From the NCBI RefSeq assembly GCF_016412875.1, contig NZ_JAEKPD010000010.1:151335-215334 (forward strand): a stretch of DNA of 64,000 nucleotides. Direction: 5' to 3'. The translations under genes were made by a program, and so were the position numbers. This DNA comes from Palleronia pontilimi (lineage in GTDB: Bacteria; Pseudomonadota; Alphaproteobacteria; Rhodobacterales; Rhodobacteraceae). Shown piece by piece: positions 1-8,984 of this stretch. Position 1 is the first letter of the stretch. The number at the start of each line of letters is the position of its first letter. The notes under the pieces were generated by a model. It was not told the DNA's origin, searched no databases, and saw only the letters and a list, made by a program, of their open reading frames with translations.

Positions 1-136
1 GTTCGCGCTGGATGCGCGGCCCACCGACAAGGCGTTGCGCGCGCTGGCCGAGCCGTGGTCGCCCTGGCGGGGCGTTGCGGCGCGCGGGCTCTGGGCCTAC
101 TACGCCCATGAAAAGCAACGCGAGGGGATCCGATGA
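1..136 (+). CDS. DNA-3-methyladenine glycosylase II, C-terminal end (partial)
   Basis: Only the last 44 codons are in the window; the reading frame is already open at base 2 and stops with TGA at 134-136. The tail reads WSPWRGVAARGLWAYYAHE, the typical end of AlkA/HhH-GPD base-excision glycosylases, where a W-P-W-R-x-x-A-x-x-x-L-W pattern follows the HhH domain. The catalytic part lies upstream and cannot be judged. The stop overlaps the start of the next gene by ATGA, so the two are probably translationally coupled. Family assignment rests on this short tail only. Confidence 0.6.
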   Translation, partial: FALDARPTDKALRALAEPWSPWRGVAARGLWAYYAHEKQREGIR

Positions 137-804
137 CACGTACTCTGGACAGCAAGAGACGCGACAGCGCGTCGGGGCGGACAGGCTCGGTGATGGTGTT
201 CCTGCACGGCTACGGCGCGGATGGCGCCGACCTGCTGGGCCTGGCCGACCCGCTGGCGCCGCACCTGCCCGATACGGTGTTTGTGGCCCCCGACGCGCCC
301 GAGCGCTCGACCGTTAACCCCATGGGATTCCAGTGGTTTCCGATCCCCTGGCTGGATGGATCCGATCCGGCGGCGGCCGAGTCGGCGATGGATGCGGCGG
401 TGGCGGATCTGAACGCCTATCTCGATGATCTCATGGTGGACGAGGGGATCGAGGCCGATCAGCTTGTCTTGATGGGCTTTTCGCAGGGCACGATGATGGC
501 GTTGCACGTGGCGCTGCGGCGCGAATATCCGGTGGCGGCGCTGGTGGGCTTCTCTGGCCGGTTGTTGCGCCCCGAAAGCCTGGAGGCCGAGTTACGGTCG
601 AAGCCGCCGGTGTTGCTGATCCACGGCGACCAGGACGACGTGGTGCCGCCCGCGTCCCTGCCCGAGGCCGCGCAGACGCTGCAGGATGCGGGGCTCGACG
701 TCTATGCCCATGTGATGAAGGGCACCGGTCACGGCATCGCGCCCGACGGTCTGAGCGTGGCGCTGGCCTTCGTGCGCGACCGTCTGGGCCTGGACAAGGC
801 GTGA
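133..804 (+). CDS. Alpha/beta-hydrolase, carboxylesterase/phospholipase family (YpfH-like)
   Basis: A 223-residue cytoplasmic serine hydrolase of the small carboxylesterase/lysophospholipase family. The expected triad is visible: nucleophile Ser117 in GFSQG, an acid in HGDQDDVVP (Asp168) and His200 in GTGHGI. An early FLHGYGADG segment supplies the oxyanion-hole region. Length fits the family (about 200-230 residues). The start ATG overlaps the upstream glycosylase stop and the next gene begins 4 bases after the stop, so it sits in a tight three-gene unit. The natural substrate cannot be deduced; short-chain esters are usual for relatives. Confidence 0.85.
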   Translation: MTRTLDSKRRDSASGRTGSVMVFLHGYGADGADLLGLADPLAPHLPDTVFVAPDAPERSTVNPMGFQWFPIPWLDGSDPAAAESAMDAAVADLNAYLDDLMVDEGIEADQLVLMGFSQGTMMALHVALRREYPVAALVGFSGRLLRPESLEAELRSKPPVLLIHGDQDDVVPPASLPEAAQTLQDAGLDVYAHVMKGTGHGIAPDGLSVALAFVRDRLGLDKA

Positions 805-808
805 GGCC

Positions 809-1783
809 GTGCGCACGCCGCTGAGCGACCTTTTCGGTCTGGACGCGCCGGTCGTCCTTGCGCCCATGGCCGGGGTCGCGGGCGGTGCACTGGCCGCGGC
901 GGTCAGCCGCGCCGGTGGTCTGGGGCTTGTCGGGGGCGGTTACGGAGATGCCGATTGGCTGGACGCGCAGATGGCGCTGGCCGACGCGCCGGTTGGCATC
1001 GGTTTCATCACCTGGGCGCTCAACGCCGACACGCTGGCGCAGTCCCTGGCCCACGGACCGCGGGCGCTGATGCTGTCCTTCGGCGACCCGATGCCCTTCG
1101 CGCCCGCGATTCGCGATGCGGGCGTCCCGCTCATCTGCCAGGTCCAGACCGTCGCCCATGCGGCGCGCGCACTCGACGCGGGCGCGGCGGCGCTGGTGGC
1201 GCAGGGCGGCGAGGCAGGCGGCCACGGCGCGTCGCGCGGCACGTTTTCGCTGGTCGCCGAGATCGTCGACCTGGCGGCGGGTCGGGTGCCGGTGGTCGCG
1301 GCGGGCGGGATCGCCGACGGGCGCGGGCTGGCGGCGGCGCTGATGCTGGGCGCGTCGGGCGCGATGCTGGGCAGCCGGTTCTGGGCCGCGCGCGAAGCCT
1401 TAGTGGCGGACGGGCTGGTGGACGCCGCGCTGTCCGCGACCGGCGACGCCACGGTGAAGGGGGCCTTGCCCGACGCGGCGCGGGGGCTCGCCTGGCCGGA
1501 CGGCTACGCGATCCGTACGCTGTCGACTGCCTTCACCGACCGCTGGGACGGGCGCGCGGACCTGTTGCGCGGCGATGACGCGGCCCGCGCGGATTGGGCG
1601 CGCGCGATGGCCGACGGCGACGCGGCGCGCGCCACACCGGTCGTGGGCGAAGCGGTCGGATTGATCCATGCGCGCCTGCCTGCCGCCCGGATCATGGGGG
1701 ACCTGGTGTCCCAGGCGCGCGGTTGCCTGGCCCGCGGGGCCGGACTTCTGAGCCACGAAGGTGCCGACGCCGCGGCTTGTTAA
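809..1783 (+). CDS. Nitronate monooxygenase (2-nitropropane dioxygenase family)
   Basis: A 324-residue FMN-dependent TIM-barrel protein of the NMO/2-nitropropane dioxygenase family, which oxidises alkyl nitronates such as propionate-3-nitronate. The N-terminus APMAGVAGG, the central VAQGGEAGGHGASRG stretch with the likely catalytic His, and the phosphate-binding segments VVAAGGIADGRGLAAAL and LMLGASGAMLGSRF are class signatures. The start is GTG at 809, four bases after the esterase stop, because the conserved N-terminus (LFGLDAPVVLAPM) begins right there. The true substrate is not evident. Confidence 0.85.
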   Translation: MRTPLSDLFGLDAPVVLAPMAGVAGGALAAAVSRAGGLGLVGGGYGDADWLDAQMALADAPVGIGFITWALNADTLAQSLAHGPRALMLSFGDPMPFAPAIRDAGVPLICQVQTVAHAARALDAGAAALVAQGGEAGGHGASRGTFSLVAEIVDLAAGRVPVVAAGGIADGRGLAAALMLGASGAMLGSRFWAAREALVADGLVDAALSATGDATVKGALPDAARGLAWPDGYAIRTLSTAFTDRWDGRADLLRGDDAARADWARAMADGDAARATPVVGEAVGLIHARLPAARIMGDLVSQARGCLARGAGLLSHEGADAAAC

Positions 1784-1828
1784 GATCCCGCCGATGCGGA
1801 ACACTGCGTCCTAGAAAGCGAGACATCC

Positions 1829-3787
1829 ATGTTCCGAACCATCCTGATCGCCAACCGGGGCGAAATCGCCTGCCGGATCATAGATACCTGCGCGCGGCTG
1901 GGGGTGAAGACGGTCGCGGTCTATTCCGACGCGGATCGGGAAGCGCGCCATGTGGCCATGGCCGACCGGGCGGTCCATATCGGCGGCTCGGCGCCCGCTG
2001 ACAGCTACCTGCGCGGTGATGCGATCGTGGCGGCGGCGCTGGCGACGGGCGCGCAGGCGATCCACCCGGGCTACGGATTTCTGAGCGAGAACCCGGATTT
2101 CGTCGAAGCGGTCGAGGCCGCGGGCCTGGTCTTCATCGGCCCGTCGGCCGCGGCCATGCGCAAGATGGGATTGAAGGACGCCGCAAAGGGGCTGATGGCC
2201 GAGGCGGGCGTCCCGGTCGTGCCGGGCTACCACGGGACCGACCAATCCGGCGACACGCTCGCCGCCGAGGCCGATTGCATCGGCTATCCGGTGCTCATCA
2301 AGGCCGTCGCGGGCGGCGGCGGCAAGGGGATGCGGCTGGTCGAGAGCGCCGGGGATTTCGCCGACGCCCTGGCATCGGCCCGGTCCGAGGCGCGCACTTC
2401 TTTCGGCAACGATGCCGTCCTGGTCGAGAAGTTCGTCGCCAATCCCCGCCATATCGAGATCCAGGTCTTCGGCGACGGCCATGGCGCGGTGCATCTGTTC
2501 GAACGCGACTGCTCGCTTCAGCGCCGCCACCAGAAGGTCGTCGAGGAAGCACCCGCACCGGGCATGTCCGATGCGCTGCGCGCCGAGATGGGCGCGGCCG
2601 CCGTCCGCGCGGCCACCGCAATCGGCTACGCGGGCGCAGGCACGGTCGAGTTCATCGTCGATGGCGGCAACGTGGACGGCGACGGGCGGATGAAGACCGG
2701 CGGATTCTACTTCATGGAAATGAACACGCGCCTGCAGGTCGAGCATCCGGTGACCGAGGCCGTGACCGGCGTGGACCTGGTCGAATGGCAGCTGCGCGTG
2801 GCCGCGGGCGAGGGTTTGCCCATGGCGCAAGAGGCGCTGAGCATCACTGGTTACGCGGTCGAGGTGCGGCTTTACGCCGAAGACGTGCCCTCGGGCTTCC
2901 TGCCCGCCACCGGGCGACTCGCCGCGCTTTGCTGGCCCGATGGCCTGCGGGTCGAGACGGGCGTGCGCACAGGCGATGTCGTGTCGCCCCATTACGACCC
3001 CATGATCACCAAGCTCATCGCCCATGCCGACTGCCGCGATGGCGCGTTGCGCACGCTCGCGGGCGGGCTGGAACGGCTGGTGATCGACGGTCCGGCCACG
3101 AACAAGGCGTTTCTGCAGGCCTTGCTGGATCACGAGGGCTTTGTCGCGGGCCGGGTCGATACCGGGCTGATCGGGCGCGATCTGGACGCGCTGGTCGCGG
3201 TTGCGCCGCCGCCGGATACGGTGGTCGGCCTTGCGGCGCTGGCGGCGCTGGGTCTCGACCGGCCCGGCGACGCGCTGCAGGGGTTCGCGCTGTGGTCCAG
3301 GTGGGGTCAGGCCGTCGCAATGCGGCTGGGAGAGCGCGCGTTTACCGCGCGGGTGCAATGCGAAGGCGGCACGCAGCGGCGCATCTTGCTGGACGGCGCC
3401 GAGCTCGACGCGCAGTGGCGAGGGGGCGCCTGGTGGATCGACGGGCTGAAGATGCCGCCGGTCCATCACCTGCCGGGCCGCGTGATCGTGCCACAGGGGC
3501 CGGGATACGCGTTCGACATCGTCGATCCGCTTGCCCGCGACGTGGCCGCCGGTCCGGGCGCGGATGTGGTGATCGCGCCGATGCCGGGGCTTGTGCAGGC
3601 CGTGCACGTGGACGTGGGCGAGCGGGTCGAGGCGGGCCGGGCGCTGGCTGTGCTCGAGGCCATGAAGATGGAGCATGTCCTGCGCGCGGGGCGTGACGGG
3701 ACGGTGGCCGAGGTGCTGGTTTCGCCCGGATCGCAGGTCAGCGCGGGGGACGGGCTGATCCGCCTGGCCGACAGCGATGCGCCGTGA
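1829..3787 (+). CDS. mccA: Biotin-dependent acyl-CoA carboxylase alpha subunit, probably methylcrotonyl-CoA carboxylase
   Basis: A 652-residue fusion of biotin carboxylase (about residues 1-450) and a biotin carboxyl carrier domain at the C-terminus. The ATP-grasp glycine loop GGGGKGMR lies near residue 161 and the biotinylated lysine is Lys613 in EAMKMEH. It uses ATP and bicarbonate to carboxylate biotin for a partner carboxyltransferase. The segment GYHGTDQSGDTL after PVVP and the overall length favour methylcrotonyl-CoA (leucine catabolism) over propionyl-CoA carboxylase, but no beta subunit or other leucine gene lies nearby, so substrate is inferred. The biotin ligase gene is at 24612. 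Confidence 0.75.
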   Translation: MFRTILIANRGEIACRIIDTCARLGVKTVAVYSDADREARHVAMADRAVHIGGSAPADSYLRGDAIVAAALATGAQAIHPGYGFLSENPDFVEAVEAAGLVFIGPSAAAMRKMGLKDAAKGLMAEAGVPVVPGYHGTDQSGDTLAAEADCIGYPVLIKAVAGGGGKGMRLVESAGDFADALASARSEARTSFGNDAVLVEKFVANPRHIEIQVFGDGHGAVHLFERDCSLQRRHQKVVEEAPAPGMSDALRAEMGAAAVRAATAIGYAGAGTVEFIVDGGNVDGDGRMKTGGFYFMEMNTRLQVEHPVTEAVTGVDLVEWQLRVAAGEGLPMAQEALSITGYAVEVRLYAEDVPSGFLPATGRLAALCWPDGLRVETGVRTGDVVSPHYDPMITKLIAHADCRDGALRTLAGGLERLVIDGPATNKAFLQALLDHEGFVAGRVDTGLIGRDLDALVAVAPPPDTVVGLAALAALGLDRPGDALQGFALWSRWGQAVAMRLGERAFTARVQCEGGTQRRILLDGAELDAQWRGGAWWIDGLKMPPVHHLPGRVIVPQGPGYAFDIVDPLARDVAAGPGADVVIAPMPGLVQAVHVDVGERVEAGRALAVLEAMKMEHVLRAGRDGTVAEVLVSPGSQVSAGDGLIRLADSDAP

Positions 3788-3976
3788 TCCGGGGTGGGGG
3801 CGCCTTGCGCCGGGGTAAATGAAGAAGCGGGGAAGGGGGTCGGATGCGTGTCAATCGTGCATCCGGCGCCGGTTTCCAGCGCGGCAAACTGCCTGTCACG
3901 GGCGCGTGCGGCGCTTTGAATGGTCGATCCGCCATCGCTCTGATATGGCCTGCCCTGAGATAGCGCAGGACATGCC

Positions 3977-4645
3977 ATGATCACTCTGCACCATTGCCAT
4001 CAGACACGATCGATGCGGACGCTCTGGCTGCTGCACGAGCTCGACGTGGACTTTCAGCTGCGGGTGCGCCCTTTCGATATGTCGCTTCGCGATCCCGAAT
4101 ACCTGTCGATCAATCCGTCGGGCCGCGTGCCGGCCCTTCACCTGGATGGCGAGGTCATCTGGGAATCGGGGGCCATCACCGAAGTGCTGTGCGAACGCTT
4201 CGCCGATCGGGGGCTGGGCCGCCCGCCCGGCGATATCGACCGGCCCGATTTCCTGATATGGCTGCATTTCGCCGAAACCATCAGCCAGCACGCCGCCGCG
4301 CTTACCCAGCAGCACGTGGTGCTGTTCGACGACGCCATGCGCTCGCCGGTGGTGATGAAGCTGGAAGCGAAGCGGCTGGAGAAGTGCTATGCCGCGATCG
4401 AAGCGCGCCTGTCGACCCCGGTGGAGAACCGCGATTACCTGCTGACAAGCGGCTTCTCGGCCGCCGATATCTCGGTCGGGCAGGCGGTGTATATGGCGCG
4501 GCACTTCGCCCGGCTGGACGGCTTCCCGGAAGTCGCGCGATGGTACGACCAGATCACCGAGCGCGAGACGTTCCAGAAGGCGCTGCCGCCCCCGGGGGCC
4601 GAACTGCTGTACCGGCAGGATTTCTACGAGGCGTGGAAGTCCTAG
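3977..4645 (+). CDS. Glutathione S-transferase family protein
   Basis: A 222-residue soluble protein with the canonical two-domain GST layout. The N-terminal thioredoxin-like domain reads [18 protein letters not shown] and ends in the glutathione-binding cis-proline/Glu-Ser motif (NPSGRVPAL followed by WESGAI). The helical C-terminal domain includes the [10 protein letters not shown] segment that matches the N-capping box. The catalytic residue of helix 1 appears to be a Ser/Thr rather than Tyr (QTRSMR), as in many bacterial GSTs. It is monocistronic, with about 190 non-coding bases upstream. Substrate unknown. Confidence 0.85.
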   Translation: MITLHHCHQTRSMRTLWLLHELDVDFQLRVRPFDMSLRDPEYLSINPSGRVPALHLDGEVIWESGAITEVLCERFADRGLGRPPGDIDRPDFLIWLHFAETISQHAAALTQQHVVLFDDAMRSPVVMKLEAKRLEKCYAAIEARLSTPVENRDYLLTSGFSAADISVGQAVYMARHFARLDGFPEVARWYDQITERETFQKALPPPGAELLYRQDFYEAWKS

Positions 4646-4718
4646 ACACGGTGCAGGGATGCCGCACTCGCCGTCTTTGTCCGCGATCGCGGTTCGGGGG
4701 CGAGGGGGCCGTGCGTGC

Positions 4719-4755
4719 GCTTCCAAACCAGGTCGATGCCGGTCCTTTGGAAGCG
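4719..4755. repeat. Inverted repeat in the nuo leader
   Basis: CGCTTCCAAA (4718-4727) and TTTGGAAGCG (4746-4755) form a perfect 10-bp inverted repeat with an 18-base spacer, between the GST gene and nuoA. It lies about 40-80 bases upstream of the promoter candidate. It could be a regulator-binding dyad or an RNA structure; there is no T-run after it, so it is not a typical terminator of the GST gene. A 12-base palindrome CCGCGATCGCGG also occurs at 4681-4692. Confidence 0.45.
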
Positions 4756-4796
4756 TTCGGAAGCGCGCCTGCGCCCATCTGACCCGCCGCTTGCCG

Positions 4797-4825
4797 TTGA
4801 CCCTGCGCAGGCTCGGGTCTAAGTC
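4797..4825 (+). promoter_or_regulatory. Candidate sigma-70 promoter of the nuo cluster
   Basis: TTGACC at 4797-4802 and TAAGTC at 4820-4825 are separated by 17 bases, about 60 bases before the nuoA start. The -35 box is good and the -10 box is weak. The 240-base gap before nuoA is the only sizeable one ahead of the first nuo genes, so a main promoter is expected here. Confidence 0.35.
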
Positions 4826-4886
4826 CAATAGAACAATCGTGGACCGCCGGACGGGCGGAACCGAAGACATGAAGGATCCCACGCGC

Positions 4887-5255
4887 ATGGATGTCATCCT
4901 CTCTCGTGAATATCTGCCGATCATGATCCTGCTGGGCTTGGCGATCGGGCTGGGCCTGATCCTGATCCTGGCGGCCGCCATCCTGGCCGTCAGCGACCCG
5001 AACCCCGAGAAAATCAGCGCGTATGAATGCGGCTTCAACGCCTTCGACGACGCGCGGATGAAATTCGACGTGCGCTTCTACCTGGTGTCGATCCTGTTCA
5101 TCATCTTCGACCTGGAGATCGCGTTCCTGTTCCCCTGGGCGGTCAGTTTCAACGTCATGACCGACGCCGCGTTCTGGTCGATGATGGTCTTCCTGACGGT
5201 GCTGACCGTCGGATTTGCATACGAATGGAAGAAAGGGGCGCTGGAATGGGAATAG
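4887..5255 (+). CDS. nuoA: NADH-quinone oxidoreductase subunit A
   Basis: A 122-residue membrane subunit of complex I with three transmembrane helices, at the junction of the membrane arm and the quinone module. The conserved loop [20 protein letters not shown] holds the quinone-site cysteine, and the C-terminus [14 protein letters not shown] is typical of alphaproteobacterial NuoA. The ATG at 4887 was preferred to an in-frame ATG at 4869 because AAGGA at 4872-4876 precedes it by 10 bases and the product then starts like relatives ([11 protein letters not shown]). The 3' end overlaps nuoB by 10 bases. Confidence 0.93.
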   Translation: MDVILSREYLPIMILLGLAIGLGLILILAAAILAVSDPNPEKISAYECGFNAFDDARMKFDVRFYLVSILFIIFDLEIAFLFPWAVSFNVMTDAAFWSMMVFLTVLTVGFAYEWKKGALEWE

Positions 5256-5779
5256 CGACCGGAGCCAACACCGCGGGCGTGGATCTTGATCACGCCACGC
5301 AGGAACTGAACAACGAACTGACGGACAAGGGATTTCTGCTGACCTCGTCCGAGGACATCATCAACTGGGCGCGCACCGGATCGCTGCACTGGATGACCTT
5401 CGGGCTGGCCTGCTGCGCGGTCGAAATGATGCACACGTCCATGCCGCGCTACGACGCCGAACGCTTCGGCATCGCCCCGCGCGCATCCCCGCGCCAGTCC
5501 GACGTGATGATCGTCGCGGGCACCCTGACCAACAAGATGGCGCCCGCGCTTCGCAAGGTCTATGACCAGATGCCCGCGCCGCGCTACGTGATCTCGATGG
5601 GAAGCTGCGCCAATGGCGGCGGCTACTACCACTACAGCTACAGCGTCGTGCGCGGCTGCGACCGGATCGTGCCCGTGGATATCTACGTGCCCGGCTGCCC
5701 GCCGACGGCCGAAGCGCTGCTTTATGGCATCCTGCAATTGCAGCGCAAGATCCGGCGCACCGGCACCATCACCCGTTAA
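5246..5779 (+). CDS. nuoB: NADH-quinone oxidoreductase subunit B
   Basis: A 177-residue iron-sulfur subunit that carries cluster N2, the last carrier before quinone. The expected ligands are the adjacent Cys56-Cys57 (LACCAVE), Cys121 (GSCANGG) and Cys151 (PGCPP). The start ATG at 5246 lies inside the end of nuoA, which suggests translational coupling. Length and motifs match the family; an upstream extension of the open frame is only the shadow of nuoA. Confidence 0.96.
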   Translation: MGIATGANTAGVDLDHATQELNNELTDKGFLLTSSEDIINWARTGSLHWMTFGLACCAVEMMHTSMPRYDAERFGIAPRASPRQSDVMIVAGTLTNKMAPALRKVYDQMPAPRYVISMGSCANGGGYYHYSYSVVRGCDRIVPVDIYVPGCPPTAEALLYGILQLQRKIRRTGTITR

Positions 5780-5791
5780 GGAGCGTCCAAC

Positions 5792-6400
5792 ATGGCTGAA
5801 TCGCTGCACGAACTCGGCGAACATCTGAAGACGGCGCGCTCGGACTGTGTCCTGGGCTACGACGTGGCGTTCGGCGAGCTGACGGTGAACGTCGCGCTGT
5901 CGTCCCTTGTGTCGATGGTCGAGTTCCTGAAGACCGACCGCAACTGCCAGTTCACCACGCTGATCGACATCACGGCCGTGGACCACCCGGCGCGCGAGGC
6001 GCGCTTCGACTTGGTGTACCACTTCCTGTCGATGTACCAGAACCACCGCATCCGCCTGAAGGCCGAGGTGCGCGAGGACGAGATGGCACCGTCGATCACC
6101 GCCGTCCATCCCAGTGCCAACTGGTTCGAGCGCGAGATCTTCGACATGTTCGGGGTGCTTTTCTCGGGTCACCCGGACCTGCGACGCCTGCTGACCGATT
6201 ACGGCTTTCGCGGGCACCCCCTGCGCAAGGATTTCCCGACCACGGGGTACACCGAAGTGCGGTATGACGAGGTCACGAAGCGCGTGATATACGAGCCCGT
6301 GTCGTTGGTGCAGGAATACCGCCAGTTCGACTTCATGAGCCCCTGGGAAGGGGCCGACTACGTGTTGCCGGGCGACGAGAAGACGAAAGCGCAGGGCTGA
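5792..6400 (+). CDS. nuoC: NADH-quinone oxidoreductase subunit C
   Basis: A 202-residue peripheral-arm subunit (30-kDa type) without cofactors that sits against NuoD. The family signature is intact at about residues 112-150: ERE-x2-DMFG-x4[24 protein letters not shown]. It is a separate protein here, not the NuoCD fusion of enterobacteria. A clear AAGGAGCG precedes the ATG at 5792. It is followed within 5 bases by an unrelated sulfotransferase gene before nuoD. Confidence 0.95.
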   Translation: MAESLHELGEHLKTARSDCVLGYDVAFGELTVNVALSSLVSMVEFLKTDRNCQFTTLIDITAVDHPAREARFDLVYHFLSMYQNHRIRLKAEVREDEMAPSITAVHPSANWFEREIFDMFGVLFSGHPDLRRLLTDYGFRGHPLRKDFPTTGYTEVRYDEVTKRVIYEPVSLVQEYRQFDFMSPWEGADYVLPGDEKTKAQG

Positions 6401-6404
6401 CCCG

Positions 6405-7274
6405 ATGGCACCGGTTCTGATGTTCTGCGTGGGGGCGACCAAGGCGGGGACCAGCTGGCTTCACGAGCAGCTTGCGGCCCATCCGGACTGCCACCTGCGC
6501 AGCATCAAGGAATTGCATTTCTTCGACACGATGGACGAGGATCGCCGCACGAAGGAGATCGCGCAGGTCACGAGGTCGCGCGACGACCTGATCGCGCGGC
6601 GCGGCAAGGTCTCGGCGGACCGGTGGGGAAGTTTCGACACGCGCATCGCCGACCGTGATGACTGGATCGCGACGCTGCGGGACGGCGGATCCGATGCGTA
6701 TCTGGACTACCTTCGGGACGGGCAGGGCAAGGCCAAGGTGATCGGCGACGTGACGCCCGCCTACGCGCTTATGCCGGTCGAGCGGTTGGCGCAGATGGCG
6801 CGACTTCTGCCGGATACCCGCTTCGTGTACCTGCTGCGCGACCCCGTTGCCCGGCTCTGGAGCCACGTTCGCATGATCGCCAAGCGCCGCGCGGCGCCCG
6901 ATCCGGCCACGCCCGACCGGGCCGCGCGCATCCTCAAGCGGACGTTCCGCGGCGACGAGACCGAGATCGCCATTCGCGGCGACTACGCGGGCGCGCTGCG
7001 GCGGCTCGACGCGGCGGTGGATCCCAAGCGTCTGCTGGTGATGTTCTACGAAGAGCTGTTCGGCGGCGATGGTCTGACACGGCTCTGCGCCTTCCTTGGC
7101 ATCGCGCCGCGCAAGGGCGACACGGGCACCCGCGTGCACGCCGGCACACCCATGAAGATGACGGACGAGCAGCGCGACATGGCGCGCACGTGGCTCGCTC
7201 CGCAATACGATTGTATCCGCGACCGGTTCGGGACACTTCCCGACGCTTGGTCCGCAAATATGGTGAGGGTCTGA
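6405..7274 (+). CDS. Sulfotransferase family protein inserted between nuoC and nuoD
   Basis: A 289-residue protein of the PAPS-dependent sulfotransferase fold. The 5'-phosphosulfate loop is KAGTSWL (residues 13-19), followed by SIKELHFFD, and the 3'-phosphate region is FVYLLRDPVARLWSH near residue 140. Such enzymes move sulfate from PAPS to hydroxyl or amino groups of sugars, lipids or small molecules; the acceptor is unknown. The gene lies 4 bases after nuoC and 3 bases before nuoD, so it must be co-transcribed with complex I genes. It has no signal peptide. No known role in complex I exists for this family. Confidence 0.8.
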   Translation: MAPVLMFCVGATKAGTSWLHEQLAAHPDCHLRSIKELHFFDTMDEDRRTKEIAQVTRSRDDLIARRGKVSADRWGSFDTRIADRDDWIATLRDGGSDAYLDYLRDGQGKAKVIGDVTPAYALMPVERLAQMARLLPDTRFVYLLRDPVARLWSHVRMIAKRRAAPDPATPDRAARILKRTFRGDETEIAIRGDYAGALRRLDAAVDPKRLLVMFYEELFGGDGLTRLCAFLGIAPRKGDTGTRVHAGTPMKMTDEQRDMARTWLAPQYDCIRDRFGTLPDAWSANMVRV

Positions 7275-7277
7275 CCC

Positions 7278-8492
7278 ATGATGGATGGCACGAAGTTTGA
7301 CGACGCCCTGACGGGCGAACAGAAGATCCGCAATTTCAACATCAACTTTGGCCCGCAACACCCTGCGGCGCATGGTGTTTTGCGTCTGGTCCTCGAGCTG
7401 GACGGCGAGATCGTGGAGCGGTGCGACCCGCATATCGGCCTTCTGCATCGCGGCACCGAAAAGCTGATGGAAAGCCGCACCTACCTGCAAAACCTGCCCT
7501 ATCTGGACCGTCTGGACTACGTGGCGCCGATGAACCAGGAGCACGCCTGGTGCCTTGCCATCGAGCGGCTGACCGGTACCGAAGTGCCGCGCCGCGCGTC
7601 GCTGATCCGAGTGCTGTATTCGGAAATCGGCCGGATCCTGAGCCACCTGCTGAACGTCACGACGCAGGCGATGGATGTGGGCGCGCTGACCCCGCCGCTG
7701 TGGGGTTTCGAGGAGCGCGAGAAGCTGATGGTGTTCTATGAGCGGGCCTGCGGCGCGCGCCTTCACGCCGCCTATTTCCGCCCCGGCGGCGTCCACCAGG
7801 ACCTGCCGCCGCAGCTGATCGAAGACATCGACGCCTGGTGCGACCCGTTCCTGAAGGTGCTGGACGATATCGACGGTCTGCTGACCGAAAACCGCATCTT
7901 CAAGCAGCGCAATGCCGATATCGGCGTCGTGAACGAGCAGGAAATCCAGGACTGGGGCTTTTCGGGCGTGATGGTGCGCGGCTCGGGGCTAGCGTGGGAT
8001 CTGCGCCGCGCGCAGTCCTATGAATGCTACGACGAATTCGATTTCCAGATCCCCATCGGCAAGAACGGTGATTGCTACGACCGCTACCTGGTCCGAATGG
8101 CCGAGATGCGCGAATCGATCAAGATCATCCGCCAGGCCTGCGAAAAACTGCGCAACGAGCCGGGCGACGTCATGGCGCGCGGCAAGATGGCCCCGCCCAC
8201 GCGTGGCGACATGAAGACGTCGATGGAAGCGCTGATCCACCATTTCAAGCTTTACACCGAAGGCTTCCACGTCCCTGCGGGCGAGACCTATGCCTGCGTC
8301 GAGGCGCCGAAGGGCGAGTTCGGCGTGTACCTGGTGGCCGACGGCACCAACAAGCCCTACCGCGCCAAGCTGCGTGCTCCGGGCTACCTGCACCTGCAGG
8401 CGATGGACCACATGGCGAAGGGACACCAGCTGGCGGACGTTGCCGCCATCATCGGCACGCTTGACGTGGTGTTCGGAGAAATCGACCGGTGA
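7278..8492 (+). CDS. nuoD: NADH-quinone oxidoreductase subunit D
   Basis: A 404-residue (49-kDa type) peripheral-arm subunit related to the large subunit of NiFe hydrogenases; it lines the quinone-reducing site together with NuoB. The [13 protein letters not shown] segment near residue 25 and LHRGTEKL near residue 55 are hallmark quinone-site loops, and the C-terminus ends FGEIDR as usual. A GAGGG ribosome site overlaps the end of the sulfotransferase gene. Its stop overlaps the GTG of the next gene (GTGA). Confidence 0.96.
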   Translation: MMDGTKFDDALTGEQKIRNFNINFGPQHPAAHGVLRLVLELDGEIVERCDPHIGLLHRGTEKLMESRTYLQNLPYLDRLDYVAPMNQEHAWCLAIERLTGTEVPRRASLIRVLYSEIGRILSHLLNVTTQAMDVGALTPPLWGFEEREKLMVFYERACGARLHAAYFRPGGVHQDLPPQLIEDIDAWCDPFLKVLDDIDGLLTENRIFKQRNADIGVVNEQEIQDWGFSGVMVRGSGLAWDLRRAQSYECYDEFDFQIPIGKNGDCYDRYLVRMAEMRESIKIIRQACEKLRNEPGDVMARGKMAPPTRGDMKTSMEALIHHFKLYTEGFHVPAGETYACVEAPKGEFGVYLVADGTNKPYRAKLRAPGYLHLQAMDHMAKGHQLADVAAIIGTLDVVFGEIDR

Positions 8493-8968
8493 GACCAGCC
8501 CTTGTCCTGATCCTGTGCGCGCTGCCGGTCCCGGTCTTGGCCGAGCAGACCGAAGTGGCGCTTTACACGGTGCTGGCGCGGCAGGGCTGCAGTGTCGGCC
8601 CGCACGAGGTCGCCGACACTTTCGCACCCGAAGGATTCACGCCGGAATTCGTGCGCGACACTCTGACGGGCCTGCTGATCGACGGCACCGCGACCGAAGA
8701 CGCGGTCGGCCGTCTCAGCGTGCCGCCCTCTCTCTGCCCGCCCGACACGGCGGCCGCGACGCCGAAACAGCAGTTCCTGGGCGAATTCGCCGCAAACGAC
8801 TGCGCGTTGCATGCCAGCGATCTCGATGCGGTGATGGGCCGCCTGGGCCTGAGCCGCGCCCAGTTGCAGGCCATCGCGACGCCGCTTTACGACGCGGGCG
8901 CGATCGAGGTCCGTGGCCGCCGGGCGACCTTGTCAGACACGCTTTGCGGCGCCGCCGCGACCAATTGA
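8489..8968 (+). CDS. Exported cysteine-containing protein of unknown function (nuoD-nuoE interval)
   Basis: A 159-residue protein with a clear signal peptide ([17 protein letters not shown], cleavage before EQTE). The mature part has four cysteines (QGC, SLC, NDC, TLC) spaced so that two disulfides are possible in the periplasm. Two similar halves can be discerned: each has a Cys, then a short helix-turn segment and an aliphatic stretch. The GTG start overlaps the nuoD stop. No family was recognised. Its place in the nuo cluster suggests co-expression with complex I, but function is unknown. Confidence 0.75.
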   Translation: MRPALVLILCALPVPVLAEQTEVALYTVLARQGCSVGPHEVADTFAPEGFTPEFVRDTLTGLLIDGTATEDAVGRLSVPPSLCPPDTAAATPKQQFLGEFAANDCALHASDLDAVMGRLGLSRAQLQAIATPLYDAGAIEVRGRRATLSDTLCGAAATN

Positions 8969-8984
8969 GCCGATAGGATAACCG

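Noticed and set aside
1811..3676. Long - strand frame opposite the carboxylase gene
   Set aside because: It is the antisense shadow of a GC-rich gene: Arg/His/Gly-rich, with no ribosome site or known domain. The same holds for other long antisense frames (e.g. 14977-17394, 20967-23168, 38754-41030).
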